Source: Asterias amurensis
Taxonomy: Eukaryota; Echinodermata; Asteroidea; Forcipulatida; Asteriidae
DNA length: 64,000 bases
Direction: 5' to 3'
Assembly: GCF_032118995.1 (NCBI RefSeq)
Contig: NC_092653.1
Coordinates: 23,021,202 to 23,085,201, forward strand
The translations under genes were made by a program, and so were the position numbers. Shown in pieces: positions 36,588 through 46,547 of this stretch. The notes beneath the pieces were generated by a model. It searched no databases. It had not been told where the DNA came from and saw nothing but the letters and a program-made list of their open reading frames with translations. Each line of letters starts with the position of its first letter. Position 1 is the first letter of the stretch.

Positions 36588-37050
36588 AGCGCAGAGTTTG
36601 GTGGCCGTTAAGAAACCAACAAATCAAACAATCCTGAGTCAAATATTAGTTTAATTTACATTTATTAAACTTTTTAATTGAACTTTGAGATAAACATTTC
36701 AACTGAATATTTTGACTAGTAATAACCAGGAGATGTTGATAGTCTAGTACAGACCACTCATCTTACATACCGCCCTCTATTGACGGTAAAAAAATATATA
36801 TAATGGAAGACAACTATAGCATTAATAATTTTTTAAACGCTTTTAAAGCGCAGAGTTTGGTGGCCGTTAAGAAACCAACAAATCAAACAATCCTGAGTCA
36901 AATATTAGTTTAATTTACATGTATTAAACTTTTTAACTGAACTTTGAGATAAACATTTCAACTGAACATTTTGACTAGTAATAACCAGGAGATGTTGATA
37001 GTCTAGTACAGACCACTCATCTTACATACCGCCCTCTATTGACGGTAAAA
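36588..37050. repeat. Tandem duplication of about 205 bp in the outer element
   Basis: Positions 36,588-36,790 and 36,845-37,050 are nearly identical (GCGCAGAGTTTGGTGGCCGT through CCGCCCTCTATTGACGGT). A third degenerate part lies at about 37,296-37,370. Confidence 0.85.
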
Positions 37051-38508
37051 ATATTTAATGGAGGACTCTAAACGCTTTTTGTTTCAGCCTATTCTCCTAA
37101 ACCATAACTTGAAAAGAGTTATATCAAATATCAAAATTAAAGACTAGGACCTAAGCTTAATTCCTAATGTATTTTTGTTTTTAAATTTTTGATTAATTAA
37201 CCACGTGACCCTCATTTGCATATTTAATTGGAAAATCTTTGTAACACCATATCTCAAGAATTACCGGGCCGATTTTTAACCTGTTTTTAAACTGAACATT
37301 ATTTTGACTAGTAACAAGGAGATGTTTATAGTACGACCAATCATCTAACATACCGCCCTCTATTGACCAGTAAAAATATTAATGGAAGACAACCAAAGCA
37401 TTAATCTGTACAAGTTTTTTGTTTCAGCCTCTCCTAAACCATAACGTCAAAAGAGTTAAAATCATGTATGAAATTGAGGATAAGAACTAAGGTCAGTTCT
37501 TCATGTAATTATGACTTTAAACTCTTAATTAATTAACCGCGTGACGCTCATTTGCATATTTAATTTGGAAATTTTTGTAACACCATATCTCAAGAAGTAC
37601 CGGGCCGATTTTCAATGTGTTTGTAGTTTAAAACTCCTTGGGGATAGGAGAAAAAGAAAAAAAAGTGACCTCAATTTGACCCCAACTTCTGGGTCAACCG
37701 GATGTGGGACCATATCTCAAGAACTTCGAAACATTTTTCTAAACTTTTTTCAGATATAACTCCTTGGTCATTGAGGCACAAAATCAAAGAAAAACAAGAC
37801 GGAACAGCTTTGTGTTTGTTCACAACTACCTAATGTCTAGTTTTCTTTGAATTTGACCTTTATTTCTAAGTATATTGGATTACTTATACACAAGTTGATC
37901 TTTTATTTCTATCTCTACTCCTGTGTCTCGTGATGATTCAGTCATCAAATTTGGGCAGTTTGTAAAACCTATATTTGTAGCATACTTGGTAAGTTTTGTG
38001 GACAGTATTAAAAATAAAAATACAGTTTACAACTTCCTTTGCTAAAATTGTATATTTGTAATGTATTGAGCTTTCTATGCAAAAGAAACATTAACTAGAC
38101 ATCGCTTAATATTACCTTTGGGTTATTGGGAACAATCAGTACAGTTGTTCATTGAAAATTTTGATACATAAGAATGCTTTATGAACAGGTACCCAATGGT
38201 GTTGTCAGACTTGTGGTCTGGGTTCCAACTACCAGCATGTGTGTGTGTGTCCTGGACAAAGACTTTGTTACTATAATTGGAAACTTTTGATACGCTGGCG
38301 GCAGCAGACATAACAGTCCCTTTTTGCGGCTCTTAGCAAGCGCAGCTGCTCAGTCCACGCGTAGGTCGGAGCATGCGCACTTCTGGTGATGAATGTTACA
38401 AATAATATTCCAAAAGTTTCTGCATTACTTTGTACTTCGGACGGGACGTTAAGCGTTAGGTCACGTGTGTTGTGTGCGATCAAACGCCAAACCTATCTCT
38501 TTCTACCA

Positions 38509-38750
38509 GGGCCCAATTTCATAGAGCTGCTAAGCACGAAAATTTGCTAAGCATGAAATTTCTTCCTTGATAAAAACAGGATTACCAACCAAATTTCCAC
38601 TTGATATTCAGGATAAGCAAGCAACAGCTGAATACCAACAACAAGCAATAGGCAATAAATAGAAATTTGGTTGGCAATCCTGTTTTTATCAATAAGGAAA
38701 TCTCATTCTAAGCAAATTTTTGTGCTTAGCAGCTCTATGATATTGGGCCC
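38509..38750. mobile_element. Foldback MITE with GGGCCCAAT ends (copy B)
   Basis: Counterpart of the element at 25,490 at the same position in the duplicate; inherited with the duplication. Confidence 0.8.
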
Positions 38751-39333
38751 AGGTGTTTATGGCACGGTTTTTGGCAGAGTACGCTTCATCACAACATAAA
38801 TTTATCCTTGCAATAATGGTATGAGAATGAGTCTCCTAACTCAAATTTTGAACGCATCTGTCTTTAAAAAAGTAAGCAATTGAAAACGCCTGAAAACCAT
38901 AAAGCAATATCTAAGTAATACTATTTAAAGTATATTAATAAGGAAGAATATGAAAAAATTAATCAACTTTTGATGAAGAAATAATGGTAGGGGGTACACA
39001 ATCTCACATAGTGTTTAGGCCTATAGGTGACGTATGGTTCCATGATATATCTGTGAAAATTTGGATTCAATTGGTCATCGAAGTCTCAAGAGAACAATGA
39101 AAGAACAAATGCCCTTGTTGCCCAAATTTGTGTGTTTTCAGATGCATAATACAAGGATTCAGGCCTGTTCAAGTTCTTTTATTATTTGAGTGAGAAATTA
39201 CCTTTTTCTAAAAAACTAGGTTACCATACATAAGAGTTTCTCACAAGGTTTTGTACTATCAACAGCTCCCCATTGCTCGTTACCTAGTAAGCTTTTATGC
39301 GTTTTGAGTAATAACCAATAGTGTCATATGACT

Positions 39334-42300
39334 TTAGGGAAAATCCCATGGCGCACTATAGCGGTGGCAGCGACCCCAACCTTTGACCAACCTGCTGAGA
39401 GCATCACCTGGGCAGTCAGTACTCGAGAAATCACTATGTCCACACGCCTGGTAATTCCTGTTCACCTTTCCCAAATCGACCCCACACTTCATCAGGTTTT
39501 CCAAGGCATTCCTCATACCAAAACTCGGCTAAATCATGGGGGAAATAATAAATAAATGGAAATAAATAATACAAAAAATACTTTAAAATGGACAGGCCAT
39601 GAACATTAAAATACCATTGGCTGGTGAAGCAGTTCGCAACAGCTAGTTCTATTTAGGTAAATAAATAATAAACTTTTAATAAGATACATAATAGTCAAAT
39701 AAATACCGTTATGAAAAAATACCATAGCATTTATTCTTAACGGTATTTTTAAATAGATGTGAACTTGTAAACAAATAATTTTCATACGCTGTTTTGAAGC
39801 ATGGTTGAGTGAAAAGGCGTATATCATCAGAGTAAAACAAAAATGGGGGCGCTTTGTGGGAAGTCTTAGGGCCTACAAAAAAATTGTCAACAAATATTAA
39901 GGCTTCTGTTGAAATATTTGACGTGGTGTAGTTTACTACATTGGCTGTTTTATGTGGCATTCATTGGAATAATTCGTTTGGTCTTTTTTGTTCTCATGCG
40001 GCAGGACTTGTAGTTAAGAATCTTCACTGGACTGGGATTTATTATTTACAAGACCTGAATCAAGTGAGAAGAGACTAGAATCAAAATGAAAACACGGTTT
40101 GACAATCTCAACAATTTAAATTGAACAAAACACTAAGAGAAGATTGATCTCTTCTGTTTAAAGCCATTGGACCCTTTCGGTACAGAAAAAAAATCACAGA
40201 TTTACAAATAACTTACAGGGTTTACAGAAGGTAGTGGTGAAATACTTATCTTGAAATATTATTCCATGAAATGCTTTACTTTTTGAGAAAACAGTAAAAC
40301 AATATCAATTATCGTTAACGAGAATTACGGATTTATTTTAAACACATGTCATTGCACGGCAAAACGCGCGGATACAAGGGTGGGTTTTCCCGTAATTTTC
40401 TCCCGACTCCGATGACCGATTGAGCCTAAATTTTCACAGGTTTGTTATTTGATATAGAAGTTGTGATACACGATGTGTGGGCCTTGAACAATACTGTTTA
40501 CCGAAAGGGTCCATGGCTTTAATGGGTGATTGGGCCTAATCTGCAGAATTAAAATGTATTTGTGAGACTCGGACTCAACATTGAGCATCATTTTGTTGAT
40601 TCAAAGATGTTGAATTGAAAGAAACAAACAGACCACTGGACTTGTCTTGTCTTGTCTTGTCTTGAGTTTACTGGCACGACATTGAAATCACTGGCCTCAG
40701 GCCGGTGGTCCAGTGTAAAATCGAAGCCCTGCTTTATTATCTACATATAAAAAATAGGCCTCTTGTCCTTCCTTCCAGAAAATGCAGTCTCACATAATGT
40801 GAGGATAAGATGCACTGGGTGTTGCGCTTGCGTCCAAGAACATGCTGTCGAGTGCGGAAACATGTACAGATATTATGTATGTATATATTGTTTCAATAAT
40901 ATTGAGTATTGTACCTGTCCGCTCATGTAGTTCCCGATCATAGCGATGCCGATGGACCTACTGTTGAATGAGTAAGTATGTGCTCCTTGGTTGTTCCAAC
41001 CACGTCCTATGTAAACTCTGTTATCGCCACCGATCAGAAAGTTGTATCCAATGTCATCCCAACCTATATAGAAAACAAATAATGACAATGATTCGGCTTC
41101 CGTGTTCAAGGATTTTCTAAGTTAATAGATGCGTAATCGTGTGCGTGCGATATAATTTACTTCAAAATCCCTGTCTAATTCTCACTGTACGTTGTATGTG
41201 CATAGATGTTGCATTTTGTTCTGCTCTGCTCTGCGCTTGATACACAACTCTGGTGGTGGCTGCTTCGGTCACCCGAACGACGAGTGCCCTTTAGTAAGCC
41301 CTTTGTAACAACATGGATTCTTGGCAGAAGAGAAACTTAAGATTTTATCTGACCGTATACTTTATGATCTGGTAACAAAACAAAATACTGACGTATTCCT
41401 CTTTGTTTCTGTTTGTTCTATGTCTCTGATATGAGGACTGTATTCCAAAGCTCTTGGCCTGTAATTATTGGTCAGCAAAAGGTGGAAATGCCATCATGTT
41501 CAACACTTGCCTTTTTCATAAGATCTTAGACCGTATGATCCAAGTTTCAGATATTTTTGTTTAGCATGACCCTGCCACGGCTAGCTTCTACGTTTCACAT
41601 TCAGTTTAAGTTTTACACATTGTCGTTTGTCTCTATTTTCTTCATCCATGGTATATGTGAGAATAAACGGTAAACTTGCGGGTACAACCATGTTCTCTTA
41701 TGTGAGGGAGTGTGTTGGCTCTTTCAGAGCCGGCCAGTTTTGGTCTCGACGTTTCGAATACTCTGCTCGACTTCAGGCGCCTGTTACGAGTTAATGTTGG
41801 TTATAATTATTACGTGCATTTACCTTTAGTATTCATGTGGTATTTTTGGATACCTAGGACCCTTTCTGAACATGCACTTTGCGATGAACATGACCCTCTG
41901 TCAGTGTGGTGGATAATGTAGTAGTCCAGGTTCCGGGCCAAGCTTGTCGTTCTCCGTGGAGATAAGGCTCCCCAACTGGATCTCTCGACGAAGGTTACAG
42001 CAAAGCAATAACCTGTATGGATAGAGTGTGAGGGATTCAATTTAGAGTCTCGCCCATCACAGACTCGCATGTAGTCTTGCTTGGTTGGTTGGTTTCAAGA
42101 CTTTCGCATATATCATTTTCCAGCCTGGTATACCGCGCCGAATCGCGCCAGCTTTTCGTAATGTATTTTCGCTATACCACGGGCAGCGCGCCGTATCGCC
42201 CGCTAGCTTTTTGTAAATGCTTGGTTCGAACTCAAGTTTACAGACAGTCGTCAAACCGAAATGAATTCAAGAAGATAACATGCCTTCTGTCGGGTCACCA

Positions 42301-42763
42301 CGTTTATGTTACGTTACGTTGTTACGGTTATGTTACGAATATAGAGTAGGTCTATCTCGGAACAAGACTAACCCGCAGGCGTCGGCTGAAATCCTTGTTT
42401 TGCTATTTATCTTGTAGCCCTATAATAAACTGAATAAAATGTGCAAAAACTGCTATTTTCATCAATAAATTTCAAAACAAGGGTGAAATCGTTTAACATA
42501 ATCATTTTGGCTTAGAATAGGCCCCAAATTCTGCTTAGCAAATAGGGGATACACATACGTTTTAAGTTCCTAAACTTTCCATCAAAAACTATAGCCTACG
42601 ACAATAGCAACAAAGCTCTTTTTGTCAGACAAAACGTGCTTGTTGTGGTAAAAACGCTTCATGTAATCCCTATACTTATCTTACTTGAATTAGCTCGTCC
42701 TGTTTGGAGAAGCATCATGCAGCAGACAAACACTATAAGTCGGATAACGTCCATTTTCAGCAT
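39334..42763 (-). CDS. PGRP-S: Peptidoglycan recognition protein, class 1, gene B (203 aa, secreted amidase type)
   Basis: Exons 42763-42685, 42012-41824, 41063-40915 and 39528-39334; phases 1, 1, 0; 612 nt. The signal peptide is identical to that of gene A. The PGRP domain keeps His61, Tyr96, His170, Thr176 and Cys178 ([12 protein letters not shown]), so amidase activity is predicted. The start of the mature protein differs from A (SYCFAVTF against SGCSDVNF), as do loop residues around the substrate groove (TDRGSCSSQ against TDGGSCYSQ), which could alter ligand preference. The C-terminus runs eight residues past A (YSAPWDFP); A has about 28 extra bases here that bring in an earlier stop. A TATA box and initiator lie upstream. 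The third intron holds an F2 MITE. Confidence 0.9.
40158..40522. mobile_element. F2 MITE in PGRP B intron 3
   Basis: 365 bp, TTAA-bounded (TTAAAGCCATTGGACCCTTT at the left). It sits between TCTCTTCTG and TGGGTGAT, the same two flanks that border the F3 element in gene A. Confidence 0.88.
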
Positions 42764-42823
42764 GTTGAAGGCGTTTATGGTCAATCTTCGCACAAGAACT
42801 GCGTATGATGAACATTCAATATC

Positions 42824-42861
42824 AGACTGATAAGGAGTCGATAGTGCCACGGGTTTAAATA
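42824..42861 (-). promoter_or_regulatory. Core promoter of PGRP gene B
   Basis: TATTTAAA (42,861-42,854) is 33 bp from the initiator match TCAGTCT (42,830-42,824; predicted +1 A at 42,828), leaving a 5' UTR of about 65 nt. Confidence 0.6.
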
Positions 42862-43564
42862 CTGCAGTTGCAAAAAACAATCCGCAACGAAAACAACAAA
42901 GATAGATAAAGTGCAAACAAACAAACAAAAACAATTCAGTGTGGGAAAAAGTTATGCTGACGTTTGCAATATTTACATGTTTTTTGTACTGCACTTTGTT
43001 ACTTTTGCAGTCAAGTTATTAACCCCGAGTTGAAACTGGGATTGTATGGAGATTTTCGGGAAAGTCCCCATGACGTAATGTCTCATTTGATTTAGCCTGT
43101 AGACGAAAACAAATCGAGGGGAAAAAAATCGGAGAAAAACCGGACCCCATGCCGTAATTTTTTAAAGCCCCTACCCTGTTTTTTTTCTGGCTACAAATTT
43201 GCTTGCAAAATACGATTATCGCCCCCACCCGAGCTGGCTTGGGTCTTTTTTAATTGGAAGGATCCGGGTTGGACGGTTTCCAATAACTCGTCAGCAGTTT
43301 CACGTAGTGCCACTTCAAACACTAAAACAAATCGGAAGGAAAATGCACGATTTCACAATTAAGTGGGGGAAAAAGTTATGCTGATTTGATTTAGCCTGTT
43401 GGACGGTTTCCAATAACTCGTCAGCAGTTTCACGAAGTGCCACTTCAAACACTAAAACAAATCGGAAGGAAAATGCACGATTTCTACTATTTGGGTAAAT
43501 TCGTTGAACGCTATATCTAACGAACGAAGTTATGGGTCTCAAATCGTAAAGGCTCTGAATAATG

Positions 43565-44113
43565 TTAAAGGGACACACCGGCTCACCGTTTACGCAATTT
43601 AGGGGTGTATAATCATAAATAATGTTTTTATAGATGGTTGCTGTAAAAAAAAATCATCAAAATGTCACGTATTTAGCGAAAAATGATTTTAAAAAACCAA
43701 AGCGGCCATATAACAAGCTTCCGTTACACGGACTCTTTGAATGCGAATCTTATTCTTACGTTAGATTTTTTCACCATTATTTACATTTTGTAGCGATAAT
43801 TTGAATACATGATCTTTTTCGTCAATTATTCGTAAATAATTTTGTAAAAAAAAAGATTTAAATTTGGTTAAGTAAAAGTTACTTTTAGACGGCTGAAAGT
43901 AAAACTAGCCCGGAAGGTCACGTGATTGTTTGTACCACTTTTTGGTTAGAACAATCACGCGACCTGCGTTTTTGTCTTAAAATGCTCAAAAACGGCTAAA
44001 TTTGATGATTTTTTTTAAGGACGGTTCTTCTTCATTCCTGGAAGACCGTTGAAGTCATATCTTAGTCTATTTTGTAGCCCAAATAGCCCAATTCGGCCGG
44101 TGTGTCCCTTTAA
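43565..44113. mobile_element. F4 element, TTAA target duplication, B-specific
   Basis: About 540 bp between TTAA (43,565-43,568) and TTAA (44,110-44,113), with inverted ends AGGGACACACCGGC and complement. Copy A has the empty site, a single TTAA at 30,506-30,509. The interior is AT-rich with several inverted pairs and no frame; therefore a young non-autonomous insertion. Confidence 0.9.
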
Positions 44114-44279
44114 GTTGGTGAAAGGCTCGCCTCCCAAGAACAATGAAACCATTAAAAACCATAGCGTTTTATGACAGAAGAGCCAAAAATAGTTTTGTTA
44201 TATCGCTTATACGCGACTGCTTTGACAGTGTGGCTCCAGTGTGGCAGGAAATTCTGTGTATGGCTGGTAATTGGCGAAC

Positions 44280-44670
44280 TTAAAGGAACACGTTGCCTTG
44301 GATCGGACGAGTTGGTCAAAACAAAAGCGTTTGTAACCGTTTTTTTATAAAATGCATATGGTTGGAAAGATGTTTTAAAAGTAGAATACAATGATCCACA
44401 CAAGTTTGCCTCGAAATTGCGTGGTTTTCCTTCTGCTGTGCGAACTAACATGGTCGGCCATTTATGGGAGTCAAAATTTTGACCCCCATAAATGGCCGAC
44501 GTGTTAGTCGACAAGGTAAAAGGAAAACCACGCAATTTCGAGGCATGTTTGTGTGGATCATTGTATTCTACTTTTACAACATCTTTCTACCCATATGCAT
44601 TTTATAAAAAACGGTTACAAACGCTTTTCAAAGACCAACTCGACCGATCCAAGGCAACGTGTTCCTTTAA
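44280..44670. mobile_element. F3 palindromic MITE at the left edge of unit C
   Basis: 391 bp, TTAA-bounded; the two arms (TTAAAGGAACACGTTGCCTT and complement) pair over nearly the full length around a CAAAATTTTG centre. Copy A at the matching place (about 30,681) has no element. Confidence 0.92.
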
Positions 44671-44809
44671 AGTTGTGTCAACTTCTTCTGATAGCGCCCT
44701 CTTTTGAATCAATCTCCTCTACTCCATGCCAATTTCCCATTTATATTGGGGACAGAATCTCCGGGACAGAATTCCCTTGGGACACCCGCGGCTTTGGCAT
44801 TTTCACGAA

Positions 44810-45199
44810 TTAAAGACAGTGGACACTATTGGTAATTGCCAAAGACTAGTCTTCTCACTTGGTGTATCCCAACATATGCATAAAATAACAAACCTGTGGA
44901 AATTTGAGCTCGATTGGTCTTCGGAGTTGCGAGATATCTATGAAACAAAAAAACAACACCCTTGTCACACTAAGTTGTGTGCTTTCAGATGCTTTATTTT
45001 GAGACCTCAAATTCTAAACTTGAGGTCTCAAAATCAAATTTGTGGAAAATTACTTCTTTCTCGAAAACTACGTCACTTCAGAGGGAGCCGTTTCTCACAG
45101 TGTATTATACCATCAACCTCTCCCCATTACTCGTTACCAAGTGAGGTTTTACGCTGATAATTATTTTGGGTAATTACCAATAGTGTCCTCTGACTTTAA
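44810..45199. mobile_element. F1 MITE in unit C
   Basis: 390 bp, TTAA-bounded, complete; counterpart of the truncated copy at 30,822 and of the copy at 53,241. Confidence 0.88.
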
Positions 45200-46547
45200 G
45201 TGCCAACCACTTTGATCGCAATGTTTTACGAAAGGCGAAAAACCCCACCCAAAGATGTCATTAAAGTGCCGGCCTGAAAGACCGTATAGATTTTTGTGGC
45301 AAATTAGGCAACAGTAAGGCTAGTTTTTGTTTTTTAATCAACAACAGTTTACATAATACGTGTTATTAAGCGTGACAGACATTGACATAATAGCATTCAT
45401 TATAATATAAACCAATTGCCTATTCTTTCGCATTGCATTGTTCATCGGTATGCAAAGTGGATTGTGACATTAGTCAGCATAAGTTTTGTATAGGGTCTAG
45501 TACCGTACTATCGTAAAAATATATAGGCCTATATAAATACCAAACGTAAAACGACCAAAGTTGGAGTGTTTTATTGTAGGCCTATGTGTAAGTTGCTGGA
45601 CTCGTATTAAAGTAGGCGGGGCGTCGGAAGCTTTCTATCGCAACTAATGTCAAGGGGAGTCGCGTATACTTGTTATGAGGCAAATCTGGGCATATTCTTT
45701 CAGTCCCATGCCAATATGGGCAAACAACTCCGAAGTTATGGAAATTTAAGGTCGGAACCTAATATCCCGCAATGTTCATTTCCGACTCCCTGTACCCCCG
45801 GAACTATTTAGGGTAGAATTCTGTAGACCCCCCCCCCCCCTCCCCATCTTTTACGCTTTGTGTGAATTTTTTAGTTTTGTGTTAATTTATTGGTTACATT
45901 AATTTTCTCATGTGTGTCCCTCGAGTAAATGTATACCCCACATACACCCCACCCCCACTCAAGTATCTAAGGAGCTGAATGCACATTCCGATTTTCTCAG
46001 GGGAGTCAAGGGCTGTTTTAGAAACAAAACTCGGATGTAAAATCTCCTCGAAATTGAATATTTTAAGTTGAAATTTAAACATTACTTCCCCGAGAAAACA
46101 AAACAAGGGTCACTATTATTAGGTCACATGCACGAAACAAAGACACATGGCTAAAGCGGGGGAAACAATATTTCCCTTCGCCATTTGTAAACGCGTCCAT
46201 GGAGCTATACCACCGGGATTAGGCTATTATATAGAAAGAAAACCACATAGCGCAGCACCCCCCCCCCCCATTTACCCAAATGGGCGGTATGTATAGTTCT
46301 GCGAGTGAATTATATTATCCAGTGCACTGTTCATTGCTCATTATTCAGAACTGGGCGTACGCCAAATTGAATAATTAGGTACCCATGTGACACGTTCAGG
46401 CTTATCAGATGCGGCCTACTGCACACCCATGGACGAAAATGTTAGGTTTCCATACGTCATTTCGTTTACGTTCTGGTACATCCCTAGTGGGACCGGGCCT
46501 TTAGTCCCTAATTATTGTAGGATTCGGAAACTGAATCTCACAACATC

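Larger units (their letters stand above)
31371..37840 (+). mobile_element. Helitron/Helentron-like element, outer copy with a nested second copy
   Basis: Removing 31,371-37,840 restores, within a base or two, the uninterrupted sequence at 24,811 in copy A, so this is an insertion. The left end opens AGCTGTTCCGACC followed by its own palindrome; the right end has GGAACAGC, a GAACA/TGTTC hairpin and then terminal CTAG. There is no clear target duplication. A second element with the same ends sits inside at 31,436-34,307. No Rep/helicase coding sequence is seen, so both are non-autonomous. CTAG after a short hairpin suggests Helitrons; the T-rich target and subterminal inverted repeats fit Helentrons. 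Confidence 0.5.
31288..44970. repeat. Segmental duplication, copy B (interrupted)
   Basis: Starts at 31,288 with the phrase AATGGTGGCTAGTTTGTCGA, also at the start of copy A. It is broken by a 6.5-kb insertion (31,371-37,840) and resumes at 37,841. It carries PGRP gene B plus insertions absent from A: F2 at 40,158 and the TTAA element at 43,565. A also lacks about 95 bp present at 42,147-42,240. Confidence 0.88.
44114..46547. other. Region between PGRP B and PGRP C1
   Basis: Holds the start of duplication C (44,277) with F3 (44,280-44,670) and F1 (44,810-45,199) MITEs. The rest is low-complexity sequence with C runs near 45,830 and 46,258 and no supported exon. The 70-codon minus frame at 45,894-46,106 is repeated in the D unit, but shows no domain or splice context. 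Confidence 0.6.

Noticed and set aside
31371-37840. Retroviral or LTR origin for the 6.5-kb insertion
   Set aside because: No long terminal direct repeats, primer-binding site or polymerase-like frame was seen; the ends are palindromic and match a nested second copy.
44726-45157. A 143-codon plus-strand frame, repeated as 144 codons at 53,157-53,591
   Set aside because: It runs through an F1 MITE and its flank. Its conservation is explained by the recent C/D duplication.
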